A DNA stretch of 64,000 nucleotides. It comes from Drosophila persimilis. Taxonomy: Eukaryota; Arthropoda; Insecta; Diptera; Drosophilidae. Positions 22,031 to 35,676 of this stretch are shown piece by piece. The notes under the pieces are model-generated. The model was not told where the DNA came from, searched no databases, and was given only the letters and a program-made list of their open reading frames with translations. Within the stretch, counting starts at the first letter, position 1. The number at the start of each line of letters is the position of its first letter. Where the stretch lies: NCBI RefSeq assembly GCF_003286085.1, contig NW_020825288.1, forward strand, positions 8,122,001-8,186,000. The letters run 5' to 3'. The position numbers and the translations under genes are program-made.

Positions 22031-25000
22031 CTGCAAAGAGAGAAAATTGTGGCATTAATACACGATTTCTCCTCGATCCAACACACAGCTAATCAATGGA
22101 AATTGTCAGAGTTTTCCTCTGAGCCCCGTTTGAGAAGAGTGAAGATGCAGTCTGGGAAAGCAGTGCAAGGTGCATGCAGCAGCAGCCTACCTTGCACCGC
22201 TTCCCGTTCAAGATCAGAGTCCTCCTGGTCGCTCTCCACGAAGTGGACATGCAGCGGAGTGCGACGGTGCAGGATCAGGGACATTCTGCCGCCAGGCCCA
22301 GCAACAGCAGCAGCAGGCAGATCCTCCTCGAGGGTCTCCAGGAACCTATCGGAGTTGGATCTCAGGCTATCATCCCAGGTCCAGGCTCTAGGCTTGTGCC
22401 GCAGGGAGACACTTCGCAGCTGGGGATGGGGATGTGGATGCGGCTGCCGCTGCTGTGGCAGGCCTGGGGGTTCCTGAAAGGGGGTCTCCTCCCGCGGCTC
22501 ACTTTGCTTGCTGGCCACTGCCTCGCGCTGCTTCATCTCCACAATGTAGGCCGCCACCTTGGCATCGATGTCGTCGTCCTCCTCCTCGGAGTCACAGCTG
22601 TACGCCTTGCCGCGTGCCCTGCCCCAGCGACAGCAGCAGAGACTCCGCTTGGCCTTGCCCCCCCCGCCTCCAGTGCCCCAGTAATCTTTGTAGCTGCGTG
22701 GGCGACGGCGCCGTTTCCGCCGCCACCAGCAGGCGCCCAGCAGACGCCGCCACTTGGTTCTGCGTGGGCGCTGGCAGGGCGGATCGTCGGCCGGTCGGTT
22801 CTTGCGCATCCGATTGAGGGCCGCGTACTGGATCTTGCCCGCCGAACTGGAGGGCAGCGAGGAGCCAGCCGGCGACGCCTTCCCTCTGCCATAGTTGTGC
22901 ACCCGCGCCATGGGTGCATCGGTGGAAGCCGTCGACACGAAGGCGTTGTAGCTGGCGGCTTCTTTTGGCTTCGCTGCCTTTGCCGCACGCCGCGGGCCAA
23001 TTAAGCGATTCACTTGTTTCATTTTCTCATTTGGAATTCGATTTCGATTTTTGGTGTCATCCGCAGCGGACTGTAAAAGTTTTTCGTTTCATTTGCCACC
23101 TCCGGCCACCAGTTGACAGTTGTCGGCGGTGGCCCGAGGGGCATCTGGCATGGCATCACCGGAGTGTGGTTTTCGGTTGCTCAATTGGCTGTGCACTGTG
23201 CAACGGATTGGGGCAACACTTTGAGCGCTGTTTCGGCGCTAATTAGAAAGGAAAAAACCCCAATCCATTTCGAATGTTTCGACTAGATCGGGAGAAGGTC
23301 TGAGATATGGCCAGCCCATTTCTGGTTCGATAAAATGGTTGGCGCCGCCTATCAGTGTATTTGAAATCTAAAGCACTTTCCGTGCCGATAAGACCCTGTC
23401 GGACCCTTTGATAAGACGCCTGGAGACAATCTATGGCTCCCCCCCGGGCTCCCCCACGTAATTGGACTACTTGATCGCCACTAGAGGGGACCCGGTAATG
23501 GCCATTTGCATGACCACTCTTCGAGTGGCAGACAGGCAGGCAGGCGGGCAGTCGAGCCATTTAATTAAGTTGGAAATTAAAGACAGCTCTCTGGTCTCTG
23601 GTCTCTGGTCTCTGGTATCTGTGTGGGCGGGCGGCCCTGAACTTCCGTGGAAACAGCCTTGAGAGGTGGTGGGCGTGCCGAAACTGAAGGTGTGAAACTA
23701 TTTGGATTGAGGGCTTGGCAGGCAGCTAAAAACAGATAAACAGACCCGCAAAAGTGGGTCATATTACACCCAACAGCGGGAGGGGGACTCGTGGCAATCC
23801 GAGAGTGCAATTAAAGGGACAAAAATACCCCCATTAAAAGTTTGTTGGGGTGCTGCCGATGGTATTTGAATTTTCTTTATGCAGTCACGATTGGTTGACA
23901 CACAGTACACATCGCATATACACATATATTGTGGGTATATATCTCTCTCCATGCCATTCGGACAATGTTTTCATTTTATTTTACGCTTCTACGAGCGTAA
24001 TTTCCGCTATGGATAGCCACCGAGCGATAAACGTGAGTGGAGAACGGAAAGGCAGACACCCAAAAATACCGAAAAACCCACTTCACTTTCACTGGCTCAC
24101 TGGTTCGACTCATCGACGGAGTTAAGATCGGAATTCGCGGCGACTTGTAGAGCGCATCGCGTTGGCCCGTGGCTCCAGTCCCGTTAGACGAGGCGCGGCA
24201 ACTGAAGCAAGACCGGGAGCCAGTGCCAGAACCCCCTCTTGGTCAGAAATCTAAGTTTTATTCAATTATTTAAATATTGAACTTTGGGGTCGCTGTGGGG
24301 CGGCGCCTGGCCAATGAAAGTGCAATTAACAGCCGCACGAGAGGCAGATCCAAAAAGTGGGCGGCCAATAAAATATTCTGTGGAAAATACTATAAGATGG
24401 GGTTTCGGCGTGTCTCTTATTCATTGATTTCATAGAAAGGTCTTATAGTGAGTCTTGACATCTGTTTATCATTTAATGTAGGTCTGCTTTGAGCTGCGAT
24501 CATGCCAGATCAGCCAGGAACCATCTCTTGGGAATAGAAAGGTGTTCTGCTACTACCAATAACGTTTAAGCAAAGACAATATAATGGTAATGGTATGATG
24601 ATGGTACAGCGTGGCTTTTGAGCTGGCTTTAGGCCACAAGAGAGCGCTCAAAAGCCACGCTCAGCACAGATCGATTCCCCGCAGATAGATCTCTTCAATA
24701 AACACAGATCGACCCTCGGTACTCCATCGCTACTGACCATAAGTGTAACTGATAAAGAACTAAAGATCCCTCTCTCTCTCTCTCTCTCGTCTGGCATTTC
24801 TGGGTATTCCGGGTATATTCTCTGACTCGATCTCGGAGGCAGAAAGGTTAATTGAATTTGATGGCCAAACGAGCGCCAGTCGAGAGTCGAGAGTCGAGCG
24901 TCGAGCGTCGAGAGACGTCACTTACAGGGTGCCCATGCCATGGCATGCCCCTCTTTGCGCCGCAGTCTTTGGCACTTCCGCCATGGCAGCGATAATTGTA

Positions 25001-28000
25001 GCTCGGTTTTATTTGCATAATTGTGAAAATTGTTGTACGGCAATAATATTGCATGCATTGCAGTGCAGTACAGCGCTTTTGTTTTGGTGCAAAACACTTA
25101 AACGGCTGCCGGATGGGCACGGACCTGGACACACCAATGGAGCCCCACTGCTGGGGCTCTGGGCCTGGCCAGCATTTCCGCACACCCGTCGCAACGCTGT
25201 GGATGCACTGATGCACGAAAATAAATATGGAAAAACCAGGAGGGAAACTTCGCTTTTGGCCAGTGTCAAATGAAAACATGAATTGCCAAATGCCGAATGG
25301 AAAATATGTATATATAAAAGCAGGGGCAGCGAGGCTCTTTATCAACGTCAAGAGCTTAACTCTGAACAAGTATTATTATATAGAAGTTCAATATTGTCGG
25401 GAACGGAGACAGGGAGAGGGGCAAACTATTTAATTGTGTTTTGGCCAAGTTGCCGCAAAGACAAACGATTTGGTCGAAACACTGAAACTGTGTAAACAGG
25501 GAACTATGGGGAAGGGGGGCAGGGGAACGGGGGCCACAACCAGCAGAAAGACCGAAACTCGGGCTATTCGAGATGGCCGCGTGAGGGAATATTATTTGCA
25601 TTCTTGACAAGGCCATGAAAGATCCAAGTATCTAAGTATCTTAGAGATGGATTCTTGAACGCTTCTTGAACAATTACTGAAATAAAGCGAAAGCTCCTCG
25701 ATTTCTCTTTTAGTTTTCTCTAATAATATATAATTATGGCAACGGCTAGATGAAAACTTCATCCAAAAACCATCAGCCATCAGTAGAATTTCCACAGTTT
25801 AAGAGATTGGAAATGGAAGAAATTACTAATAGTCGTATCTCCCCAGGTGTGCCCTCGGTTTGGGGACTTCCTCATCAGATAGACAACAGCACATGTGTGT
25901 GCACAGATCATTCAACCATCCCCTGGCCCCCATCTCTAGGGTTCAAAGCCCCGCCTGCGCCCAGTAGTGCGGGTTTTTGAGTTTCGAGTTCCATTGACCA
26001 GGGACTGTGTGTGTAGTATAATTGTTGGCCGCAAAAGCGAAAACAGCTTTTTTTTTGGCTAAATATAATGAATAGAAAACAACAAGAGACGCCCCCGCGA
26101 AGCGGAACACAACTATAACCACTCCACAGGGACACACACACTCGTATAGCCACAGATACTTCTACAGATACTTCTACTTGCCCCTCCACGTCCACGTTGT
26201 TGACGACGCAACAGTGCGAAAATCGGTTTAGAAGCCAACTGGGGCTATGACTGATGGAGACGACCAGAGAGACTGGAGGAGAGCTCAATATGGATACAGT
26301 TAATTGACCTTGATTGGGTTTATTTTGGGGCAAAGCAGCTGTCGGCGGAACCAAATGTCTCTCTCTGTCTGTTTCTTGATTGAGTCTTTGAGTGTTTATC
26401 ATCGCCATGCTGATGGCCTTTACCGGCCAATTCCTAGCAGAATTTTAAGCTGAAAGAGCTCGACGAGAGATCACATTCCCCGGAGGTCTATTAACAAAGA
26501 AATTTCTAAGATACAAAGATACAAAGAATGCAAAAGATTATTCTTTCTCATATAATAATGTAACAATGATTTAAAACAGAGATGAGACTTTAGAAGCAGT
26601 CCGGCAGCAACAAAAAAAGAACCCTAACCAACGGAAATAGATTCGAGTCAGGCACATGACATGTATTGTGTTTTTTCACTATTATCTTTTGCAGCTTTCG
26701 CTTGTGCGTCCCAGTCTAGCATCAGTGTGGCAGCAATGAATATTTCATCGGTATCCAAGGCCGTAATAGTCCCAGACCCATGGCACATGGTTATACCCTT
26801 CCCCTAGGATAGCTGATCCTTCATACTCTTCTCCAAGTTACATCTCATTTCACGAATAACATATACCCTCTTCCTTGGAGAGTAGTTTTTCAGGAATTTT
26901 TTCATTAAGAACAAAGTAATTTCATAGCCAGATATTTGACCTGAGCAAACGCTCAGCCTGTGCGTGTGTCCCACCCCAAGGCTGAAGGTGGGGCACACCC
27001 AGCCGCAGGATATTCAAAGGCAAACATTAAACAGGAACTCACCCGCTGACATGTTGAGACGTTTGCGCGCATCGCGCTTCGAGTACAGGAACTGGAAGCC
27101 CGCACCCAACTTTTTGCTGCCAGAGCCAGCACTGGGGCCACCTGCAGCCCCTCCTATTCCTCCGGCGGCACTGCTGCTGCTGCTGTTGGCAGCCGCGGCC
27201 CGGGCTGCCAGTCCTGGCGAGCGATAGCGTGCGCTCTTGGCGCTGCTGGAGGAACAGGATGGTGTGTGGTTGAGGGCACTCTGCGACTTGGTTTTGGGCG
27301 TGCTGGTGATGGGCACCCCGGCCGCACCCACCGAGGAGGTGGGCAGCCGGGGCAGGGAGTTGGTGCTGGCCACTTGGCCGCCGCTGGTCAGGCTGCGCGG
27401 CAGGGTGGAGCGGGCGCCGCTGAATTGGCTCTGGGCGCCACCCTCATCGCTGGAGTCCGTCTCGTAGATGGCATCCGGGACGCTGGAGCGACGCACATCC
27501 TTGGTGGAGTCACCGCCGAGGGAGGAGCCCGCCGAGGAGAGCCACGGCTTGGCCGGAGAGGCCTCCAGCTGGTGATGGTGGGCGTCACCGCCTCCGATGC
27601 TGCCGCAGGAGCGGACGCGGTCCAGCTGCTCGCGGCTGAGGCTCTGTTGGTGCTGACTGAAGAGGAGGTCGCCTGCCGATCGGCGCTTTGCCACTGCCAA
27701 AGCGGACGCAGACGACGAGTTGTCCCTGTCCAGTTGACTCAGCTGACTGAGCCTCGTTCTGCTGTCGCCATTAGCCAGTAATGCCGACTCAAAACTGCCG
27801 CGCCACGAGAACCGCTCGTAGTCGCTCGCCACGCCGCACTCCTCCCCGGCATTGTCGCCCGGTGCTCCTCCTCCAGATCCAGATCCTGGTGCCGATCCTG
27901 CCGCATGATGCACACCAGATGGATGCGCATGGCCGTGCGTCTGGGGTCCGTCCAGGAGCAGGTCGTGGGATCTGCTGCGCAGCTTCAGCTGCTTGATGGG

Positions 28001-31000
28001 CATGGCCCGCAGCTGCTCCTCCACCTCGTCCTCCTCATCCTCCGTCGTTGTGGCCGAGATCTTGGCCTGAAGGCGCCGATGGTGTCGCGCCTGTCCCTGA
28101 CCCGTGGCCGGCGATGGTGTGGGGGTCTCGTTGCCGCTGCTCACCTCGTGCATCAGGGCCACCAGGCGGGTGCCGATGTGTTGCATCACCTTGGCAAAGA
28201 GCTGCGGCGAACGCTGCTCCGTGCTGCCCGTTGCCTCCTGATCCTGGTCCTCATCCTGCGCCTCCATCTCTGCGGACTCTGGTTGAGTCTCCGCTGCGGC
28301 GGCACCCACGGCCACCTTGCTGAAGGACGCCACCAGCTTCTGGTAGACCAAGGCGGTGTCTCCGTGCAGACTCTGGACCTCGTCCAGTAGTCCGCCGTCG
28401 CCGCGGTCTCCCTCCTCGTCCACCTCGAACTTGTTGATGATCTGCTGGCAGCTGGCCGAGATCTGGGCCTTCAGGTGCCCCTTGCGCTCGCCGCCCTGCT
28501 CCAGATCGGAGCTGGTGTAGTCCGAGGAGTCGTACGAGTCCGACCAGGTGTCCTCGCTGCTCAGGTACTCCACGATCTCGCGCACCTGCTCGTCGTTGAT
28601 GCCCGGCACGGTCTTCATGAGGCGCGTCAGTTCGTTCTCGAAGTAGGCCAATTGTGCGGGTCGCGTCTTGGCCAACTTCCGCTGGGAGCTGGGCGTTGTT
28701 GTGCCGGTGCCCGTGGGCGTGGGCGTGGGGGGCGTGGTGGGCTTGCTCTGCTGGGCATTGGCCGTGGCCACGATGAGCGTCTTGAAGAACTGCCGCATCT
28801 TGCTCATCATCAGGTTGGTCTCCTCGTCAGAGCTCCAGTTGTTGAAGCTGTCCTTCCGCACCAGATTCGAACTGGTCGTCACGGGAGGCAGTACTCTGGG
28901 CCGCTGGGAGGACCCTCCGCTGGCCGACGCCGAGGTGCTTGGCAGCTCCATCTTCGCCAGACCGAGTGCCGGCGCCGGCTCTCGATCCTCGCTGATCTGT
29001 TCGAGGGCAGGAGTTGGAGATTTCGGGGGCTCACAGTCGGGCGCCTTCAGCAGGTCGTCGTTACTGCCCACGAATCCGCTGTCGCGGCTGTGGTGGTGCT
29101 GCTGTTTCTTGGCCTGGCCCTGGCCCTGGCTGGAGCTGCCACCCATCGATCCGGGCGTGGGCGTGCGGCACTCGGGGAGGGTCAGAGTCAGCGCCAAAGC
29201 CTCCTCGTGCAGCTTCTTCTCGTCCAGAGAGTCGTGGCGCTTGCGCAGCTGCTTCTTCCGCTTGATGGTGTCCGATGAAGAGCCGTCCGAGGCTCCGGCA
29301 TTGGCCAGATGGATGACGGTGTCGTCGCATCCGGCCTCCGACTCGGAGGAGTCCTCCACGGCAGTCGTCGTCGTCGTGTTGGTGGGTGCATCCAGGGTGT
29401 CCGTCTCCGGCAGCAGAAGGTTGTCCAGCGAAGAGTTGTGGCTGCGTGGCGTGCCCCGGGCTCGAACCAGGCGCTTCCTCCGCTGGCTGGGACTGGGATG
29501 GCCCTCGCTATCGCTGCCCACGCTGCCGCCGCTCTCGTCACTCTCCGCCTGCTTCTCGGCGCCGCTGAATCCCATGAATCCGGAGAGGAAGTACTTTTCC
29601 AGGCGGGACGAGGCCAGATCGGTGGCACTGTTGTGGCCCCCGTCCAGCAGCTGCTCCTCGTCGTGCGGCAGCGAGTCCAGGCCCTCGGAGCACTCCGAGC
29701 TCACCTCCGAGGCCGTGTCGTCGCCCCTCGTGTCTATGGAGCTCATCACCTTGCCGTCTCCCAGGCCAAAGAAGAAGTACTTCTCCAGCTCGGAGGCACT
29801 CAGGCGGTGATGGTGCTGCAGGGTGCGCTCACGGCGACGCTCGGCCAGATCCGAGATGGAGGCCACCTCGCTCTCCTCGCAGCTCTCCTCCACGATCGTG
29901 TGCAGCGTGAAATCGATGGCGGATCTGTTGTAGCCGCGCAGCTCCTCCTCCCTGTCCATGTAGGTGTGGCGCCTGTTCATGTCCCCATCCCCGTCAGCAT
30001 CCTCGGAATCGGTGGCTGTGGGGGTCGTTGTGGCATTGCTTATATTCTCATCCTCGTCATCGTCCTCGTTTTCGTTTTCGTGCTGGCTCAGCTCTTCCAC
30101 CCAGGAGTCGTCGTCGGCCAGGCCATCGTCCAGGGAGCTCTTCGGCGCCGGCTCGTTCAGGGAGTCCACGCTGTACGAATCGCGCGATGATTCCCGATCC
30201 GAGCCCTCAATGGCGCGAAATGAGTCACCGCCAAATGAGTTCTGGCCAAAGTTGCTGCTGCTTTCGTAATCGCTTCTGGCCTTCGTTTGTGTTTCGCTCG
30301 CTGCTGTTGCTGCACTTTCGTTATCTTTTGTGATCATGACCAGACTGCGATACTTGGCCGAAAGTGAATTCTTGGCAGAGGGACTGGCACTGCCCTCCAC
30401 CTCCACGGGCGACGTTCTTGGGCTGGCCGTTGTCGGAGTATTCAGTGTATTCGGACTCGTGTGTGAGCCGAATATTCTGTCAAAATCGGAATCGCTGTCG
30501 TTTTCACAACTTTCGAACACACGCGGCGACGGCGACGGCGACGGCATCGGCGGCGGCGGACCATTCACATTCACTACGTCACTGTCTTTTGTCTTGTGTG
30601 CTGCGAAAGCGTCATTATGGCCATTATCGTTGTTGCTTTTAGCAATACTATTATTATTGTTGTTGTTGTTTGGGTACAACCGTGTGCGAGCGTACGGCTC
30701 CTCCTCGACCGCAACGTTTAACATTTCATGTTCGAATGACGAGCAAAGCGACTTCGAACGCGACTCCACTTCAACTTCGAAAGCAGCATGGCCCTGAGCA
30801 GCAGCAGCAACAGGTAGGTGAGAGCGAGAGAGCGAGCGCGAACGTTCGGTACCGCTCTCTGGCGCTCGAGCACCAGCAAGTACCTGTTCAGGTGCGAGAG
30901 AGTTTTTTTTGCATGCTTCGCTGCATTCCTCCTCCCCCTCGGCCGCCGTCGCCTGCTCTGTGTGCACAGCTGTTCGTCGCTCTTCTCCGATTGCCTCTCC

Positions 31001-34000
31001 GGCCTTCTCTTCTGCCATAGCTGCCACCACTTTATTATCGTTGTTTGCTTTTACCTGCTTCTGGCTCTGCTGCCTCTGCCGCTGCTGCTGATGGCAGGTA
31101 AACCCGAGAGTAGCCGCTGCGGCTTCTTCGTTTACATTGTGTTTACCCTTCGCTTCGTTTGCGTTTTGTTTCGCTGCTTCTGCTTCTGCTTCTACTTGTG
31201 CTTGTGTCTCTCTTTCGCTGCTTTCGTCATTAGAATTAACATTTACAATGATTTTCCGAGAATGGGAAGCGGGTGATGGTGCGGGTGAGGGTGCGGGTGG
31301 ATTACCACCTGGCGATGACCAACAACCCTCTGGGCCGCACTCTTCGGGCTTCCCCTGGAGGGTGGCAGCCACAGCAGTGCCCATGGACGTGGACGTGGAG
31401 ACCAGGTGATCCTCATTGATTTCGGCCACGCCGCGTCGCAGTCGCTGCAGCTTCATCTCCAGCTGGGAGTTTTGCTTGTGCAGCTCCAGCAGCCGGTTGA
31501 CATCGTTGGAGATGCTGTGCAGCTCCAGCTCCAAGTCGCAGCGCTCTGATTGCATCGGCTCCGCGTCTGGCAGAGATCGCATGCCGTGCAGCACCACGCC
31601 GTCGGCGTCGTCCGTCTGCCCGCCCACCACCACAATGCAGTTGGCAAGCTCATCGCTTGAGTTGGCAACGCGGCATCGTTCACTTTCATCATCGTCGTCG
31701 TCGTCGTCGCTGGCGTAGGCATTGGCGTTGGCGTCACGTGCAGGTTGCTGTTGCTGTTGCTGTTGCTGCTGCACCTCCTCCTCTTCCTCACCCAGGGGTG
31801 CTGCCTCGCCCAGAGGCTTCACGTAGTTCAAGACAATGCCGCAATCTGTGCGCTCTGTGTCCGTATCGTTGTCGGAGGAGTCCTCCAGATTGGCCTCCGA
31901 TGAGGAGAGTGAATCCCCCTCCGTTGAGGAGCTGCGTCTGGCCCTGACCCGGAGTCCAGCCTGTCCCGGCTGGCGGTTCACGATGAACACCTTGTTGAAA
32001 CGTCGCCGTTTGGGCCGGCGATCGGCCACGGTACCCGTGTCATCCGAGTCGCACGATTCCGAGCTGGAACTGGAGTTGGAGCTGGAATCGCTGCTGCTGC
32101 TGCTGTCGGTGGTGGTGCTGTGATGGTGCATCGGCTCCATCTCCATCTCCATCTCTGGCTGTGGCTCCGGCTGTGGCTCCAGTTCCGCCTGCATTGCCAC
32201 TGCCACATCGTAGCTGCGTTCCACCAGCTTGCGTGGGCTCTGTGCGGCCTGATCCTCGTCGGCGCTGCCGCTGCTGCTGCTGCTGGCCTCATCCGGACTG
32301 CTGGCCGCATAGCTTTCGCTCTGCAAGTGGCCCACTGCCCCGTGCGACTTGTGCTCCTCCTCGGACATGGTGGTGGCCCTCGCTCTCGCACTCGCTATAA
32401 GTCGATTGGAGGACAAATTCTTGGCAATCGCTGTGGCACTGGGATTGGGATCTGCTGTTGCCTCCTCCTCTACTAGGTGCTCTCTAGGCGCGGCGGCAAC
32501 AATCTCGGCATTTTCAGCATTTCCAACATTTTCGACTGCAAAACGAGTTATGGCCGAAGGAGCCGCTGCCGCTGCCGCAGCTCTAGTTGTTGCTGCCGCT
32601 GCCGCTGCCGCTGCTGCTGCCGTTGCTGGTACTTGATTTTTATGTATATTCGTTTCGTCTGCTGCTTCCACTTCTTCTTGGCTGTGGCTTTGGCTGTGGC
32701 TCTGGCTCTGGCTCTGACTGTTGTTTCTGGCCAGGTAGGTTTCTGTTTCTGTTTCTGTTGTTGCCGTTTCGGCTTGTGTTTGCTCGGTTTCGCATAGATT
32801 TCGGCTGTGGTATTTGTGAGCGGTTGCCTCTGTAGCATTCCCCTTCAGCTGCTTATCACCAGCAACATGTGTCTGGGCCGCTGTGGGCTCTCCGCTGCCA
32901 TTGCCGTCGCCGGTTTTATCATAGACATTACACAATCTCCCCCCAGTGGTGGGCGTTGCGTTGCTGTCGTCCGTTTCGCTGTCGTTGCTCGGACGTGGAT
33001 GTGGATGTGGATGTGGCTGTGATTCGACCGGTGGACGCGCTCTCTGATGCTCACTCGACGGAAGGCGCGACGATACTAAACTTGTTGGCTTTGAAGCGGT
33101 GCTGCTGCTGCGGCTGCTGCTAGCCATTTGGGGCTGTTGCTGCTGCTGCTGCTGTTGGCGCTGTTGCAACGAGTTGGCAGCCCGGGCTGCCGGGCAGAGA
33201 CAGCCGGTCAGTGTCTCCAGGCTGCGTCCCGCCGCCGTCCCGTATCCCGACGTGGTCGAGGAAGACGACGAGGCAGTGGAGCACAGCGACTGCGTCATCA
33301 GGGAGCCCAGCGAGGCGCTCAGTTCCGGCGCCGAAGACTTGAAGCCGGCCAGGGCCGAAGACTTGAAACCGCCCAGTGCCGCTGCGGCCTGCCACAGCTG
33401 CTGCAGCGAGGCGGCCAGCGGGTCGTCCTGCTCCAGCAGCGGTCCTGCGGTGCCCGGATAGTCCAGCTGCCAGTTCTGGTAGGCGGACATGGGCACGGGT
33501 ATGGGCACGGGCACCGGTATGGGCACATACTGTGGCTGTTGCGGCGGCGTTGGCGGGGATGGGGCGGAGGCACTGCAGCCACAGCGACTCGGAGCATGAT
33601 GATGGTGGTGATGGTGGCTCTTGAGGAACCGCGTCTTGATGCGCGTCTTCATGCTCATCGGGTGTGGGGGCGGCGGCACAGGGGGGGCTGTCTGATCGGA
33701 GCTGGTCTGGGAGCTGCTCTCCGTGTGCAGGAGAAGCTCCTCGTCCGTGCCCGTGTCGCTCTCCCGGATCCGGGGGCAGTAGGCGCGCAGCTGCTGGTGG
33801 CGTCGCTGCAGGAGCGGCGAATCACTGTCGCTGGAGCGGCGTCGTATACGTGGAGGCGGTGTGGGAGTGGCCGTGTAGGCAATCATCGTCGTGGTCGTCG
33901 TGGTGGAGGCTATCATGGACGGCTCAAAGTAATCCCAGTCGCAGTCCTCCACATTGCTCACGATGCTGTGGCAGTGGTGTGTCGAGCAGGAGGAGTCCGT

Positions 34001-35631
34001 GTCGTCCTCCTCCTCTTCTTCCTCCTCCTCGCGGCAGGACGACGACGAGTCCGAGTTGAGAAATACGAGCTTGAACTCGTCCGCTTCGACGCTGTACTGC
34101 GACTGCTGCTGCAGCAGGCCGTGCGATGTGCTGCACCTGTAATCGAGTTCCGACGACGACGACGTTTCCATGGCGTCCATGCCGCTGCTGGTGTCACCGG
34201 AAGCGGCCGGCAGCTGCAAGGCTGTAGTAGAGTAGGGTGGATTTTCGGGAGTTTCAGTTTCTGTTCCGTCTCAAACACTTTGAAGTTGACCAACACCAGC
34301 ACCAACACCAACACCAACACCAACACTAACACCAATAGAAATACCCAATACACCGACAAAGAGTGACACAGAATACGGGTTACCATTCCCATTCCCAGGT
34401 GGAAATACTGGTTACGGTTACAAAGGGGTGGGTGGCAGTTGCACTATGCTCAACAGTGCACCGCCACAAGCCAGAGTTAGTCACAGAGACAGACACGTGC
34501 GATGGACTACGAGTGGTGGTTAGTGGTAGCTTTACTTATGTCTAAAATGGGGTTAAGCATGGATGGTTTTTCTGTTAGTACACATTTTTCCAACCCCAAC
34601 TGGAATATTGTTATCTACACCGGGAACGAGAGTGTGCTCAAAATAGTTGTAGAATTTTATATAATTACTGAGCCACAGGCAATTGAACATCAGATAAACA
34701 AGCAACTTTCCCCCTCGTCTCTGATATTTGTAACTTAAGTTTCAATTACACCTTGGATAATGCTTAAAGTGAAATTTGAACCAAACCAGAATCGATTCAC
34801 ATTTGAAATTTAAACAAGATAAAATATTGGTCAAATGTTAAAGATGGTTCCATTAAAGAAAAACAATTCAACAACGATTCATTAGATATTACAACCCTTT
34901 CCTCTCGAAATTTCGAAATTTGTTCCTTCAAACGACTTTAAACTCCAATCCTGAGAAGCAATTACTAGAATGGATATAATCGGCCCTAAATTCGTTCTGA
35001 TTTCTATTTCTGATATGAACCAAGATGCCTAATAATTTTTTATTAATGGCAAAGTAATTCATTTAAAATTCTTGATTACGTTGACCAGATAACTTTTAAC
35101 TGCTCAATACTACTCAAAAGAACGTGTTTTTTAGCGTTTTACATTAACCAGATCTAGATACGTAAATTTAAAAAATATAAGAACTTTTTGTGGGTCTTTT
35201 ATCTTGTTAGGAAATATCTAAAGCTTAAAAGTGTGAGCTCAAATGAAATCTAAAACGATATGAGGCACGTATGTAGATACGTAATTCCAAAATTTAAAGA
35301 TAAAAACATGTCGTCGGCTATTCGCATATTCAACTAAAGTCTTGAAAGCTGGAATGCAAATTTTGTACGAAAGAGTTTACTAGAAATCCGTACACCCAGA
35401 GAAAAAGGCCCTAAAATTGTAATATTTTACTTGGGATTTCCGAGAGTGGAAATATTATAACTGAAGTGATTTCACTTGCATATTTTTTTAAAACATATTT
35501 AATATTTAAATAGAATATATATTTAATTATATATATTTATATATATATATATATATATATTTAAATATATATATAAAATTATATATTATATTATATAATT
35601 ATATATATTTAAATATATATATATAATTTAA

Positions 35632-35676
<45 letters not shown>

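Noticed and set aside
33128-34366. Plus-strand 412-codon frame, and other long plus frames at 28.5-30.2 and 39.3-40.8 kb
   Set aside because: They are antisense shadows of GC-rich btsz exons, whose minus-strand frames have phase-matched splice sites and domain content.
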